64,000 nucleotides of DNA. It comes from Ohtaekwangia sp. Its GTDB lineage: Bacteria; Bacteroidota; Bacteroidia; Cytophagales; Cyclobacteriaceae. The translations under genes and the position numbers were made by a program. The stretch covers positions 558,001-622,000 of the forward strand of contig JAJNPV010000050.1 of the NCBI GenBank assembly GCA_021155195.1, written 5' to 3'. Positions 23,583 to 32,708 of this stretch are shown here, one piece after another. The first letter of the stretch is position 1, and each line of letters starts with the position of its first letter. The notes beneath the pieces were generated by a model that saw only the letters and a list, made by a program, of their open reading frames with translations, was not told the origin of the DNA and searched no databases.

Positions 23583-24980
23583 TCAATCAAGACTACCAAC
23601 CATTTTTTCCGGGCGCACCCATTCATCAAATTGTTCTGATGTTACTAATCCCAACTCAACGGCTGCTGCCCTTAATGTTTTGTTTTCTTTATGCGCCTTC
23701 TTGGCAATTTTTGCAGCGTTCTCGTAGCCAATATGTGTATTCAATGCAGTTACTAACATGAGCGAGTTTTCCATGTGTTGTTTTATGATTGGCAGGTTAG
23801 GTTCAATACCCACTGCACACTTATTATTGAAGGAAACACAAGCATCGCCAATCAATCTTGCAGACTGTAGCACATTGGCCGCGATAACTGGTTTGAAAAC
23901 ATTCAATTCAAAGTGACCATTAGCGCCCCCAAACGAAACAGCTACATCATTTCCGATCACTTGAGCACATACCATTGTTAATGCTTCTGGCTGAGTTGGA
24001 TTTACTTTTCCAGGCATGATAGAAGAGCCGGGTTCATTGTCTGGAATAACTATTTCACCAATACCTGAGCGAGGTCCTGAGCTTAGCATTCGTATATCGT
24101 TACCGATTTTCATTAAGGAAACGGCCGCGCGCTTTAATGCACCTGATAGTTCCACCATGGCATCGTGTGCAGCAAGCGATTCAAATTTATTGGGAGCTGT
24201 TACAAATGGATAGCCTGTTAACTCAGCAATTTTTTTAGCGACCAGTACATCATACCCTTTTGGGGTATTGAGACCTGTACCTACTGCAGTACCACCTAAG
24301 GCTAGCTCAAGAACGACCTCAAGTGAATTCTTTATAGCACGCATGCTATTATCAAGCTGCTGCACATAGCCACTAAACTCCTGACCTAGCGTAAGTGGAG
24401 TAGCATCCATAAAATGAGTTCGACCGGTCTTTACAATATTTTTAAAGGCGGTAACTTTTTTGGCAAGTGTGTCGCGTAATTTTTGCATCCCCGGAAGGGT
24501 AATTTCCACTACTTGTTTATACGATGCAATGTGCATAGCAGTAGGAAACGTATCGTTTGAGGATTGTGATTTGTTCACATCGTCATTGGGATGAAGAACT
24601 TTTTTCTCATCAGTCAACTTGCCACCACTGATAACGTGCGCCCGGTAAGCTATCACCTCATTGGCATTCATGTTGCTTTGAGTACCCGAGCCTGTTTGCC
24701 AAATAACCAATGGAAATTGATCATCTAATTTTCCGGCTACTATTTCGTCACAAGCAGTTCCTATTAAATCTTTTTTCCTGACATCTAACACACCCAGCTC
24801 GTGATTGGCCATAGCAGCCGCTTTTTTCAAATAACCAAAAGCATAGATAATTTCTTTTGGCATGCTGGCTTCGGGGCCGATTTTAAAATTGTTTCGTGAT
24901 CGTTCAGTCTGGGCACCCCAATACTTATCGGCAGGCACTTGCACTTCGCCCATGGTGTCTTTTTCAATGCGGAAGCTCAT
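23583..24980 (-). CDS. fumC: Class II fumarate hydratase
   Basis: A 465-residue TCA-cycle enzyme that interconverts fumarate and malate. The class II signature GSSIMPGKVNPTQ starts at residue 318, the catalytic serine being in this flexible loop; the acidic-base histidine is H190 in TGRTHFMDATPL. The substrate-binding motifs GSGTQSNMNANEVI (97-110) and SQSSNDTFPTAMHI (138-151) are intact. Length matches E. coli FumC. It is iron-independent, unlike class I. The gene is monocistronic. Aspartase and argininosuccinate lyase are relatives, but these motifs and the length favour FumC. Confidence 0.96.
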   Translation of the reverse strand: MSFRIEKDTMGEVQVPADKYWGAQTERSRNNFKIGPEASMPKEIIYAFGYLKKAAAMANHELGVLDVRKKDLIGTACDEIVAGKLDDQFPLVIWQTGSGTQSNMNANEVIAYRAHVISGGKLTDEKKVLHPNDDVNKSQSSNDTFPTAMHIASYKQVVEITLPGMQKLRDTLAKKVTAFKNIVKTGRTHFMDATPLTLGQEFSGYVQQLDNSMRAIKNSLEVVLELALGGTAVGTGLNTPKGYDVLVAKKIAELTGYPFVTAPNKFESLAAHDAMVELSGALKRAAVSLMKIGNDIRMLSSGPRSGIGEIVIPDNEPGSSIMPGKVNPTQPEALTMVCAQVIGNDVAVSFGGANGHFELNVFKPVIAANVLQSARLIGDACVSFNNKCAVGIEPNLPIIKQHMENSLMLVTALNTHIGYENAAKIAKKAHKENKTLRAAAVELGLVTSEQFDEWVRPEKMVGSLD

Positions 24981-25061
24981 ATAATTTTTATAAAGTTTAA
25001 CTCAACAAACAGCCTTTAAAATTAGGCACTAAGAATCTTAAAAGAAAATTAATGTCATTCA

Positions 25062-25688
25062 CTATAAATGTTTCAGGCCAACATATTGATCAAGTATCCA
25101 ACCGGTGAGACTCATGCGTGGGCGTGTGGCAGGCAATACTTCATGTTCCAACAAATCGCTGCGAAAGCAAACCAATCGCCCGGCTAGTGGCAACACATCT
25201 TGCTCTCGGTCTTGATGATAAATTCTGAGTTGACCTCCATCCGCATCTTTCCAGTCTTTATTCAGGTAACAGATTACAGAAAGTTTTCGATGATCATCTT
25301 TTTTAAATTGATCAAGATGTCGCTTGTAGTAACTTCCTGTCGGATAGTTGGTAAGGTGTACTTCATAATCCTTCAAACTCAAGAACAAACTTTGGTTTAC
25401 AAAGGTAATAAGCTCTTTCAGTTTAGAAAGATAATTGAGTAATGGAGCAGGCGCAGTTTCACGATCAATCCATTGAATATAATCTCCGCGAATACTCTCA
25501 TTAATTTGCTTATGGCTGTTCTGCCCAATGCCGGCCTTTTTAAATTGTAACAAACTGCTATTGAATTCGTCCAGTGCTAGTATAGAATCTGTTTCTTCGG
25601 GCAAAAGAAAATCGTCAACAATTGCAAGACCGTCCGAAGCAATTCCATCGACCAGGGCATTAAGTTTATCGGAGAAAGCGTTAATCAT
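25062..25688 (-). CDS. 2OG-Fe(II) oxygenase (prolyl 4-hydroxylase-like)
   Basis: The 208-residue protein has a double-stranded beta-helix with the iron ligands visible as HLD (the HxD pair in YYKRHLDQF) and a distal histidine in LEHEVLP, followed by the 2-oxoglutarate arginine in RPRMSLTGW. ICYLNKDWKDADGGQLRIY is the typical P4Hc central strand. It is likely to hydroxylate a protein residue or small molecule using O2 and 2-oxoglutarate; bacterial members act on proteins such as EF-Tu or on amino acids. The target is unknown. It is divergent from the LEA-2 lipoprotein gene across only 39 bases. Confidence 0.9.
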   Translation of the reverse strand: MINAFSDKLNALVDGIASDGLAIVDDFLLPEETDSILALDEFNSSLLQFKKAGIGQNSHKQINESIRGDYIQWIDRETAPAPLLNYLSKLKELITFVNQSLFLSLKDYEVHLTNYPTGSYYKRHLDQFKKDDHRKLSVICYLNKDWKDADGGQLRIYHQDREQDVLPLAGRLVCFRSDLLEHEVLPATRPRMSLTGWILDQYVGLKHL

Positions 25689-25711
25689 GGTGCGAATTTA
25701 AGTGCAGGAAT

Positions 25712-25719
25712 TAACTTTG
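25712..25719 (+). promoter_or_regulatory. Candidate -7 box (TAACTTTG), near-leaderless LEA-2 gene
   Basis: TAACTTTG ends 8 bases before the ATG at 25728. The -33 region has no clear TTTG, so the match is partial, but the spacing to the start repeats that seen at the GH3 and uppS genes. Confidence 0.35.
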
Positions 25720-25727
25720 AGTTTTTT

Positions 25728-26186
25728 ATGAGCCAATCTTTTAGTAAGCCATTTTTCTTTTTTCTTGTTACGCTGTTGGTAATCTCTTGCGCCCCCAAGG
25801 AAGAAATTGTTTTTAAGGGTGTAAAAAATGTTGTTGTGGAGGCACAGGGCATAGAGCCTGTTTTAACAGCTGAAGCGCTTTTTAATAATCCCAACAATGT
25901 TCGTATGAAGCTTAAGGAAATTCACATTGATGTGTTGGTGGATGGAAAACTTTCTGCAAAGGTGAGGCAGGATTTAAAGTTATCGATACCGGCCAAGTCC
26001 GATTTTTCTATTGCCCTTACAGCACGGCTATCACTCAAAGAGTTAGGATTGGTTGATACCATTCTCAATCTTATTGGGGGCAAAAAATATGAAATTCAAT
26101 ATCTCGGGTTTGTTCGTGTGGCAGTGCATGGTATAACTGTAAAAGTGCCAGTTAAGTATAAGGAAGAGCGAAGAATCCAGCTCTAA
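25728..26186 (+). CDS. LEA-2 type lipoprotein
   Basis: The 152-residue product has a lipoprotein signal (Cys 21 in VISCAPK) and a LEA14-like (Late Embryogenesis Abundant 2) beta-sandwich domain, recognised from VVEAQGIEPVLTAEALFNNPNNVRMKLKEIHIDVLVDGK in four pieces and the final strand GITVKVPVKYKEERR. It is probably tethered in the periplasm; homologues are thought to have structural or stress functions but no enzyme activity. The signal is followed directly by the first beta strand. The gene is divergent from the 2OG oxygenase gene. Confidence 0.82.
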   Translation: MSQSFSKPFFFFLVTLLVISCAPKEEIVFKGVKNVVVEAQGIEPVLTAEALFNNPNNVRMKLKEIHIDVLVDGKLSAKVRQDLKLSIPAKSDFSIALTARLSLKELGLVDTILNLIGGKKYEIQYLGFVRVAVHGITVKVPVKYKEERRIQL

Positions 26187-26266
26187 TCCAGAGCGGCTAT
26201 CCTAATTTTTAGGGTTGCATGTAATACCGTACTTTTGTTAGGTACGCCTAGCGTTTTTTACAGTTA

Positions 26267-27160
26267 ATGGAAAACACCTTAAACATTGTTTTAATTGTTT
26301 TATTATTAGTAGTAATACTGCTTGTAGTGCGCGCTTATTTAAACCTGAAGCAAAAGAATAAATTGATTCTGGTGCAAAGCCGGGAAATAAAAAGACAAAT
26401 TCAAGAGCAGGAAAAAAGAAATAAGCAGGTGGGCGATCTTGTGCATGAAAAGCAGCAATTGATTGGATTAGTTTCGCATGATTTAAAAGGACCTTTCAAC
26501 CGAATTTTTGCACTGATTCAATTGCTTGAAATTACCAACGAAAATTTAACGAGCGACCAGCGCGAGTACCTTGGTAAAATGCATCAGATTGTTGCTGACG
26601 GATTAGGAATGATTCGTAACCTGCTTGACAACCGGAGACTAGAAGATCAGGGCATTGATCTTACTTCAGAACCATTAAATCTTGCGGCAATTTTAGGATC
26701 ACTTATTAAAAATTATCGAACGCTTTCAGAAAAAAAAGATATTCAAATCCATTTTCATTCACCTGAGGAGGCAATCGTGCTAGCCGATAAACTATACATC
26801 TATCGGATATTTGAGAACTTAATCTCCAACGCACTTAAATTCTCGCCCGAGAAAAGGAACATCTATGTTTCAATTGAAGAAGTAAACTCTACGTTCGAAG
26901 TAAAAGTAAAAGATGAAGGACCGGGTATTAGCGAGGAGGATCAAAAAAAACTTTATCAAAAATTTCAGCGATTATCAGCCCGGCCAACGGGTGGCGAAAG
27001 CTCAACAGGGTTGGGTTTAGCAATAGTAAAGGCTTTGGTGGATAAAATGGGGAGTGAACTACGATGCGAGAGTGAGTTGGGGATGGGCACCACCTTTATT
27101 ATAACAATTGCAAAAAGTGAAGTGCCAATTGTCAGGAAAAAATCAGTAGCAATTAATTAA
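26267..27160 (+). CDS. Sensor histidine kinase, single transmembrane segment
   Basis: The 297-residue kinase has one N-terminal transmembrane helix (about 5-24), a short coiled coil, and a HisKA domain with the phospho-acceptor H71 in LVSHDLKGPFN. The HATPase_c domain contains the N-box (ENLISNALKFSPE), G1 (VKDEGPGISEE) and G2 (GESSTGLGLAIVK). There is no periplasmic sensor domain, so it may sense membrane state or act through a partner. It ends in an 8-base tail-to-tail overlap with the receiver gene on the opposite strand; the two are likely functional partners but cannot share an operon. Confidence 0.92.
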   Translation: MENTLNIVLIVLLLVVILLVVRAYLNLKQKNKLILVQSREIKRQIQEQEKRNKQVGDLVHEKQQLIGLVSHDLKGPFNRIFALIQLLEITNENLTSDQREYLGKMHQIVADGLGMIRNLLDNRRLEDQGIDLTSEPLNLAAILGSLIKNYRTLSEKKDIQIHFHSPEEAIVLADKLYIYRIFENLISNALKFSPEKRNIYVSIEEVNSTFEVKVKDEGPGISEEDQKKLYQKFQRLSARPTGGESSTGLGLAIVKALVDKMGSELRCESELGMGTTFIITIAKSEVPIVRKKSVAIN

Positions 27161-27533
27161 AAAGGTAGTAATCATCTTCGTTGCCACTGAGCACTGCAAC
27201 AAGGGAATCGATTACATTTTCATCTTTAATCACGTAATCGCGCACGCCACGTTGAATAAAGTTTAGCACCATGTTGCCGTCATCGAGTGAACTCAGCATA
27301 ACAACTTTATTCTTTTCCGTTAGCCGCGATTTAATTTTTTCGTACAAATCTATACCACTCATACCCGGTAACTTGTAGTCGATAATTAAGATTTCCGGTA
27401 ACGTTTTGGCAAGAGCCGCCAATCCATCTTCGGCACTGGGAAAAGTTTTTATTACATACTCAGCATTATTGCTTAGCGATTTCTTAATGAAGTCCGCATA
27501 AATGGCATCGTCCTCTATCAGGTATATCGTCAT
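27153..27533 (-). CDS. Single-domain response regulator receiver protein
   Basis: The 126-residue CheY-like protein has the acidic pair ED/D at residues 7-9 (IEDDAIYAD), the phospho-acceptor D52 in ILIIDYKLPGMSG, a switch residue in VVMLSSLDDG and the conserved lysine in YVIKDENV. There is no output domain, so signalling must pass by protein contact, as in phosphorelays or motility control. The 3' end overlaps the histidine kinase gene by 8 bases on the other strand. Confidence 0.92.
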   Translation of the reverse strand: MTIYLIEDDAIYADFIKKSLSNNAEYVIKTFPSAEDGLAALAKTLPEILIIDYKLPGMSGIDLYEKIKSRLTEKNKVVMLSSLDDGNMVLNFIQRGVRDYVIKDENVIDSLVAVLSGNEDDYYLFN

Positions 27534-27695
27534 AGTTCACGTAAGTGGTTGCAATATAACAAGTTCTTTATTTCAGGACACGGTAAAACACGATTGATGC
27601 TACGAATTTTCACTTCATTTTGCCGCTCATTGAAACTTTTTAGGTTAAAAGCATCATTCGCGCTACCTTCCTTACACCTAACCTACTTCATACTC

Positions 27696-29432
27696 ATGAA
27701 ACACCTTGCTCCAATCGTTCTTGTCCTTCTTTGCTTGGGCATCAGTTGCTCAGACTTCAATAAAAAAAGTAAGTTGAAATTTTCGATCTCATTTACGAAA
27801 GAGATGAGCGATCAGGCTCAGGATGGGCGATTGCTGTTGATGTTGGCGAATAATGATAAATCAGAACCCCGCTTTCAAATTGGAGCTGGGTTAAAAGCAC
27901 AATTAATATTTGGTATTGATGTGGAGGGCATGATGCCCGGTCAGGAAATCAGTATTGATGCAGAAAATGCTTTTGGTTTCCCGATTCGTTCTCTCGCGAA
28001 TATCCCGCCTGGCGAATACTTTGTGCAGGCATTGGTAAATCGGTATGAGACATTCAATCTAAAAAATGGCAAGACTGTGAAACTTCCTCCCGATCAGGGT
28101 GAAGGTCAGCATTGGAATACTAAGCCAGGAAATTTTTATAGTGCCCCTCAAAAAATTTCTATTGATCCATCGAAAAGTGAAACAATAAAAATTTCGATGG
28201 ATAAGAAAATTGATGCCCTTCCTGTGCCTGCTGATTCGAAATATGTAAAGCATATAAAAATTCAAAGTAGTTTATTAACTGAATTTTGGGGTAGACCTAC
28301 ATTTGTTGGTGCCCATGTTCTTTTGCCCGAAGGATTTGATGAACACCCCGAAGCGCATTATCCTCTGATGATTTATCATGGTCATTTTCCCACTGACTTT
28401 GGAGGTTTTAGTACCGAACCTCCACCAGCAGATATGGATACAACAGATTACTCAGATCGATTCGGAATTTATGGATATAACAAATTTCAAAAGCAGGAAG
28501 CATACAACTTTTATAAGCAATGGTCAGGCAAAAACTTTCCTCGGTTTTTAGTGATTGAAATTCAGCATGCTAACCCTTATTATGATGACTCCTATGCTGT
28601 TAACTCTGCCAACCTGGGCCCTTACGGGGACGCAATTATGAAAGAATTAGTACCAGAAATTGAAAAGCAATTTCGTGGTATTGGCGAAGGCTGGGCACGC
28701 TTTACCTATGGAGGTTCAACGGGAGGGTGGGAAGCACTGGCCGTGCAAATGTTTTACCCCGATGATTTCAATGGCTGTTTTGCGGCCTGCCCTGATCCGA
28801 TTGACTTTCGTGCCTATACATTGGTTGATATTTATAAAGACAAAAATGCATATTGGTATGACAGTGATTTCAAAAAACTTCCACGGCCGGCATTAAGAAA
28901 TTACTTAGGCCAGATTACGAGTACCATCGAGGAATCCAACCACTACGAGTTGGCCTTGGGAACAAAATCGCGAAGTGGAGAACAATGGGACATTTGGGAA
29001 GCAGTTTATTCTCCGCAAGGAGAAGACGGTTACCCAAAGCGGATCTTTGATAAAGTAACGGGCGAAATTGATAAGAGTGTGGCTGAATACTGGAAAGAGA
29101 ATTATGACTTGCGTTACATTCTTGAGCGAGATTGGAAAACACTAGGCCCAAAACTTGAAGGGAAAATTCATATCTACTGTGGGGATATGGACAACTATTA
29201 TTTGAACAATGCAGTTTACCTGATGGAGAACTTTTTGAAAACAACCAAGACTCCCTTTTACAAAGGCGAAGTGGATTATGGCGACCGTGCTGAACATTGC
29301 TGGAATGGTGACCACGAAAATCCGAATTACGTTTCACGCTTGCGATATAATACTATGTATTTGCCTAAAATTTTAAAACGCATTCAGGCGAGTGCGCCTA
29401 AAGGAGCGGACGTGAAAAGCTGGAGGTACTAA
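27696..29432 (+). CDS. Secreted esterase-like alpha/beta-hydrolase (lipoprotein)
   Basis: From ATG 27696 the protein has 578 residues and begins with a lipoprotein signal (VLLCLGISC, Cys 18). The upstream ATG at 27549 would add 49 residues with no signal. An N-terminal region (about 30-180) looks like a beta-sandwich. The C-terminal half resembles enterochelin-esterase / esterase-D like hydrolases, with a nucleophile elbow in YGGSTGGWEAL. A catalytic histidine is plausible in DRAEHCWNGD near the end. Mature enzyme is probably anchored in the outer membrane or periplasm. The substrate is unknown. Large size relative to simple esterases is notable. Confidence 0.8.
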   Translation: MKHLAPIVLVLLCLGISCSDFNKKSKLKFSISFTKEMSDQAQDGRLLLMLANNDKSEPRFQIGAGLKAQLIFGIDVEGMMPGQEISIDAENAFGFPIRSLANIPPGEYFVQALVNRYETFNLKNGKTVKLPPDQGEGQHWNTKPGNFYSAPQKISIDPSKSETIKISMDKKIDALPVPADSKYVKHIKIQSSLLTEFWGRPTFVGAHVLLPEGFDEHPEAHYPLMIYHGHFPTDFGGFSTEPPPADMDTTDYSDRFGIYGYNKFQKQEAYNFYKQWSGKNFPRFLVIEIQHANPYYDDSYAVNSANLGPYGDAIMKELVPEIEKQFRGIGEGWARFTYGGSTGGWEALAVQMFYPDDFNGCFAACPDPIDFRAYTLVDIYKDKNAYWYDSDFKKLPRPALRNYLGQITSTIEESNHYELALGTKSRSGEQWDIWEAVYSPQGEDGYPKRIFDKVTGEIDKSVAEYWKENYDLRYILERDWKTLGPKLEGKIHIYCGDMDNYYLNNAVYLMENFLKTTKTPFYKGEVDYGDRAEHCWNGDHENPNYVSRLRYNTMYLPKILKRIQASAPKGADVKSWRY

Positions 29433-29488
29433 ATTCAAAAAAGTAGGACAAGTAAATCAAGACGGTTTATATAACTATAAAGCTGAAT

Positions 29489-30202
29489 CTATTTCAACTG
29501 CCTAAGATAAAGCTGAATGGTATTTTCTAAACCAAGATAAAGAGCATCGCAGATGAGTGCGTGCCCAATTGAAACTTCGTCAATCGTAGGGATTGATTTT
29601 TTTAGAAAAGCAAGATTCTGTAAATCCAGGTCATGACCGGCATTAATGCCTAAGCCTAATGCATGTGCAACATGAGCCGCGTCAACGTAGGATTTTACAG
29701 CTGCTTCTTTGTTCTTATGGAAGTGTGATGCATACGGCTCAGTGTAGAGTTCTATGCGATCGGCACCTACATTTTTTGCACCTTCAACGTGTTGCGTAAC
29801 AGGATCAACAAACACAGAAACACGAACACCCATCGATTTTATTTCTTCAATGATTTGGGTTAAGAAATTTTTGTTCTTCACCGTATCCCAACCGGCATTG
29901 GAGGTGATGGCATCTGGACCATCCGGCACCAGAGTAGCCTGATCAGGTTTTGTTTCGTGAATAAGTTTCAGGTAGCGATCATCAGGATACCCTTCAATAT
30001 TAAATTCAGTTGTAACTACTTTTTTTAATTCAAGCACATCTGTATATCGAATATGCCGTTCGTCAGGGCGAGGATGCACCGTTATTCCCTGCGCGCCATA
30101 TCGTTCGCAATCCAAAGCAGTTTTTATTACATCAGGGTTATTTCCACCGCGCGCATTTCGTAGCGTAGCTATCTTATTTATATTGACCGATAATCGTGTC
30201 AT
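29489..30202 (-). CDS. pdxJ: Pyridoxine 5'-phosphate synthase
   Basis: A 237-residue TIM-barrel enzyme that condenses 1-deoxyxylulose 5-phosphate with 3-amino-2-oxopropyl phosphate to pyridoxine 5'-phosphate. Signature segments RLSVNINKIATLRNARGG, GITVHPRPDERHI, TLVPDGPDAITSNAGWD and GINAGHDLDLQNL are all intact. It begins with the N-terminal NINKIA motif that carries the catalytic asparagine/lysine region. The gene is divergent from the yqeY gene. A -7 box at 30246-30253 lies 43 bases upstream. This is the only vitamin B6 gene in the window. Confidence 0.96.
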   Translation of the reverse strand: MTRLSVNINKIATLRNARGGNNPDVIKTALDCERYGAQGITVHPRPDERHIRYTDVLELKKVVTTEFNIEGYPDDRYLKLIHETKPDQATLVPDGPDAITSNAGWDTVKNKNFLTQIIEEIKSMGVRVSVFVDPVTQHVEGAKNVGADRIELYTEPYASHFHKNKEAAVKSYVDAAHVAHALGLGINAGHDLDLQNLAFLKKSIPTIDEVSIGHALICDALYLGLENTIQLYLRQLK

Positions 30203-30245
30203 TAATTCAAATTTTTATCTCATTGAAAGTAGAACTAATTTTACT

Positions 30246-30253
30246 CAAAGTTA
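30246..30253 (-). promoter_or_regulatory. Candidate -7 box (TAACTTTG) of pdxJ
   Basis: The minus-strand reading of 30246-30253 is TAACTTTG, matching TAnnTTTG, 43 bases before the pdxJ ATG. No convincing -33 element. Confidence 0.3.
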
Positions 30254-30271
30254 TTTAAAACAAAATTGATC

Positions 30272-30724
30272 ATGAGCCTGAAACAACAAATTGATTCCGA
30301 TATAAAATCGGCTATGCTGGCAAAGAATAAAGAAGAACTTACGGCCCTCCGTTCTATCAAGTCGTTAATACTGCTGGCCGAAACAGAAAAAGGAGCAAGT
30401 GGCGATGTTAGTTCGGATGTTGAAAGCAAATTGTTGATGAAGGCAGCTAAACAACGAAAGGAGTCGGCAGAGATTTTCCAGAAAGAAGGAAGAACAGAAT
30501 TGGCTGCGAAGGAATTGGCGGAACTGGAAGTAATTAGTAGATACTTGCCAAAGCAGCTAACAGAGGAGGAAGTAACTGCCGAACTAAAAAAAATTATTGA
30601 ACAGACTGGGGCTAAAGGCCCGCAGGATATGGGCAAGGTGATGGGTACGGCAACTAAGCTGTTGGCGGGTAAAGCAGAAGGTAAACTAATTTCAGAACTC
30701 GTAAAAAAACTTTTAACCTCTTGA
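30272..30724 (+). CDS. GatB/YqeY domain-containing protein
   Basis: The 150-residue protein from ATG 30272 (MSLKQQIDSDIK); a TTG six bases upstream is less likely. It matches YqeY, which is homologous to the C-terminal tRNA-binding domain of GatB: LMKAAKQRKESAEIFQKEGR, ELEVISRYLPKQLTEEEV and the glycine segment GPQDMGKVMGTATKLLAGKAEGKL. It may assist amidotransferase or tRNA recognition, but the bacterial function is not established. The gene's stop TGA overlaps the TTG start of cvpA-like 30721 by 3 bases, so the two are coupled. Confidence 0.9.
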   Translation: MSLKQQIDSDIKSAMLAKNKEELTALRSIKSLILLAETEKGASGDVSSDVESKLLMKAAKQRKESAEIFQKEGRTELAAKELAELEVISRYLPKQLTEEEVTAELKKIIEQTGAKGPQDMGKVMGTATKLLAGKAEGKLISELVKKLLTS

Positions 30725-31227
30725 GTAAAGTAGATATCATTCTTGCAATCATTTTGTTAGTCGGCACTGTTATCGGCTACAAGCGTGGTTTTTTAATGGA
30801 ATTATTTTTTTTAGTTGCTATTGTACTGGGGGTATTTCTAGGGTTTAAATTAATGGCCTGGGGGGTTGAATACCTTGCACAGAAATTTAATGCTGATAAA
30901 GCGGTGCTTCCCTATATTTCCTTTGCATTGGTTTTTTTAATCGTAATGGTGTTGGTCACTTTTATTGGTAAACGAATTAAAAATTCATTAGATAAAACGT
31001 TCCTTGGGCAAATGGATTCAGCGGCAGGCGCATTGCTTGGCATGATAAAATATGCTTTCTGTATTAGTGTACTTATCTGGCTTGCTGAGTCGTTTAAAAT
31101 TGATATTGTGAGGGATTGGGGTGCGGAATCCAAACTATATGGAGCTATGGTTCAAGTTGCTCCCCTGATCTCTTCTCTTTTCGGAGATTTTTTGCCATTT
31201 TTCAAAGAAACCTTTAGCAAGTTCTAA
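30721..31227 (+). CDS. CvpA family membrane protein
   Basis: The 168-residue protein begins at TTG, overlapping the previous stop (TTGA). It has about four hydrophobic helices and the CvpA pattern VDIILAIILLVGTVIGYKRGFLME at the N-terminus and a GQMDSAAGALLGMIKYAFCISVL stretch later. CvpA of E. coli is needed for colicin V export and is linked to purine metabolism and envelope stress. In Bacteroidota the function is unknown. The coding order yqeY-cvpA-hydrolase-CBS-nadK suggests one long transcript. Confidence 0.88.
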   Translation: MSKVDIILAIILLVGTVIGYKRGFLMELFFLVAIVLGVFLGFKLMAWGVEYLAQKFNADKAVLPYISFALVFLIVMVLVTFIGKRIKNSLDKTFLGQMDSAAGALLGMIKYAFCISVLIWLAESFKIDIVRDWGAESKLYGAMVQVAPLISSLFGDFLPFFKETFSKF

Positions 31228-31268
31228 GGTTCAATATTTTTTAGTTACTTATCACAAATTAGGTGCGC

Positions 31269-32027
31269 ATGTCCTTACTGGTAAAAGAAGAAAATGATTT
31301 TAAGTACGTGGATGAAGGTGAAGGACCGGTGCTGATGCTACTTCATGGCCTCTTTGGCGCTCTTAGCAACTGGGAAGGGGTGGTGAATCATTATTCAAAA
31401 CATTTTCGGGTTGTTATTCCCATGCTCCCCATTTACGAAATGCCCATTAAAGAAGCGGGCCTGCAAGGCCTTACTGAATTTACGGAGCGGTTTGTTGCTA
31501 TGAAGAAGTTGGATAACATGATGATCATGGGGAATTCGCTTGGCGGACACATTGCAATTTTATATACGCTTGCAAATCCTGAAAAAGTTTCAAAACTGGT
31601 TCTCACGGGAAGTTCAGGATTGTTTGAAAATACAATGGGAGGTTCTTACCCGCGCAGGGGAAGTTATGATTACATCCGCGAACGGGTGGCATATACATTT
31701 TACGATCCCAACGTTGCATCGAAAGAATTGGTGGATGAAGTTTTCGAAACCACACGAAGCATTCCTAAGTGCATGCGTATTGTAGCCATTGCAAAATCGG
31801 CACAACGCAATAACCTCGCATTAGAATTGCCAAATATTAAAGTGCCTACCTTATTAATCTGGGGATTAAACGATACCATAACACCCCCTATGGTAGGTCA
31901 TGAATTTAATCGATTGATTCCGAATTCTGAATTGAAGTTTATTGATAAATGTTGTCATGCACCTATGATGGAGCACCCACAAAAATTCAATGAAATGGTG
32001 GAGGATTTTTTAGTGCACAAAAATTAA
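31269..32027 (+). CDS. Alpha/beta-hydrolase (AB_hydrolase_1)
   Basis: The 252-residue protein from ATG 31269 (a GTG at 31263 is possible) has the oxyanion motif LLHGLFGALSNWEG, a nucleophile elbow MGNSLGGHIA, the acid in WGLNDTITPP and the histidine in DKCCHAPMMEHP. All triad elements are intact. It has no signal peptide, so it acts in the cytoplasm. Substrate unknown; the sequence is closest in feel to esterase and carboxylic ester hydrolases found beside CBS-nadK in Bacteroidota. Confidence 0.9.
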   Translation: MSLLVKEENDFKYVDEGEGPVLMLLHGLFGALSNWEGVVNHYSKHFRVVIPMLPIYEMPIKEAGLQGLTEFTERFVAMKKLDNMMIMGNSLGGHIAILYTLANPEKVSKLVLTGSSGLFENTMGGSYPRRGSYDYIRERVAYTFYDPNVASKELVDEVFETTRSIPKCMRIVAIAKSAQRNNLALELPNIKVPTLLIWGLNDTITPPMVGHEFNRLIPNSELKFIDKCCHAPMMEHPQKFNEMVEDFLVHKN

Positions 32028-32031
32028 TAGC

Positions 32032-32697
32032 ATGATTGCCGAAGAGTTGATCAATCATATGATTCCACCGCTCAAAGTCACTGACGATGCGCATAAGGCA
32101 ATCGTATGGATGGAAGAGTTTCGTTGCTTGCACTTGCCGGTGATTGATGATGGAAAATTGTTAGGATTTATTTCAGAAGAAATTATTCTTGAAACAAATG
32201 ACATTGAGCGTACGCTGGCCGATTTTGACATGGTAGGGAAACAATGCAGCGTAGCACTTGACTCCCATTTTTATGATATCCTAAAAGTGGCGGGCGATAA
32301 CAAATTACAGATTGTTGCCGTGCTTAATGAAGAGCAGCAGTATGTTGGCGTGATAACGGTTCAGGACATTATGATTTCCTTTGCGCAAACGGCCTCGGTA
32401 CAAATGCCGGGCGGCATTCTTGTGTTGTCAATGGATCTGATTGATTATTCACTCGCTGAAATAAGCCGTTATATTGAAGAGAACAATGCAAAGGTAATTA
32501 GCAGTATTATGATTGAAGACCCTATGGATAAAGGGAAGATCAAGCTAACCTTAAAGATTAATCAAGAAGAATTAACACGTATAGTTGCTACACTTGAACG
32601 ATTCGGATACCGGGTAATAGGACGCTATCATGAAGTGCAACAAGATACAGGAGAAAAGGATAAAATTGATATGTTACTTCGCTACCTCGATATCTAA
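32032..32697 (+). CDS. CBS-domain-pair protein with ACT-like C-terminus
   Basis: The 221-residue protein has two CBS motifs in the first ~125 residues (KAIVWMEEFRCLHLPVIDDGKLLGFISEE and VGVITVQDIM). A C-terminal domain of about 75 residues (GGILVLSMDLIDYSLAEISRYIEENNAKVIS, about 135-166) resembles an ACT-like regulatory fold. CBS pairs bind adenosyl nucleotides, and the position immediately upstream of nadK suggests a regulator of NAD(P) or nucleotide level. The start is only 4 bases after the hydrolase stop. Confidence 0.88.
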   Translation: MIAEELINHMIPPLKVTDDAHKAIVWMEEFRCLHLPVIDDGKLLGFISEEIILETNDIERTLADFDMVGKQCSVALDSHFYDILKVAGDNKLQIVAVLNEEQQYVGVITVQDIMISFAQTASVQMPGGILVLSMDLIDYSLAEISRYIEENNAKVISSIMIEDPMDKGKIKLTLKINQEELTRIVATLERFGYRVIGRYHEVQQDTGEKDKIDMLLRYLDI

Positions 32698-32708
32698 CCA
32701 AACCGGAT

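Noticed and set aside
27549..27695. N-terminal extension of the esterase ORF
   Set aside because: The lipoprotein signal begins at the ATG at 27696; the extra 49 residues show no signal or domain and read as spacer.
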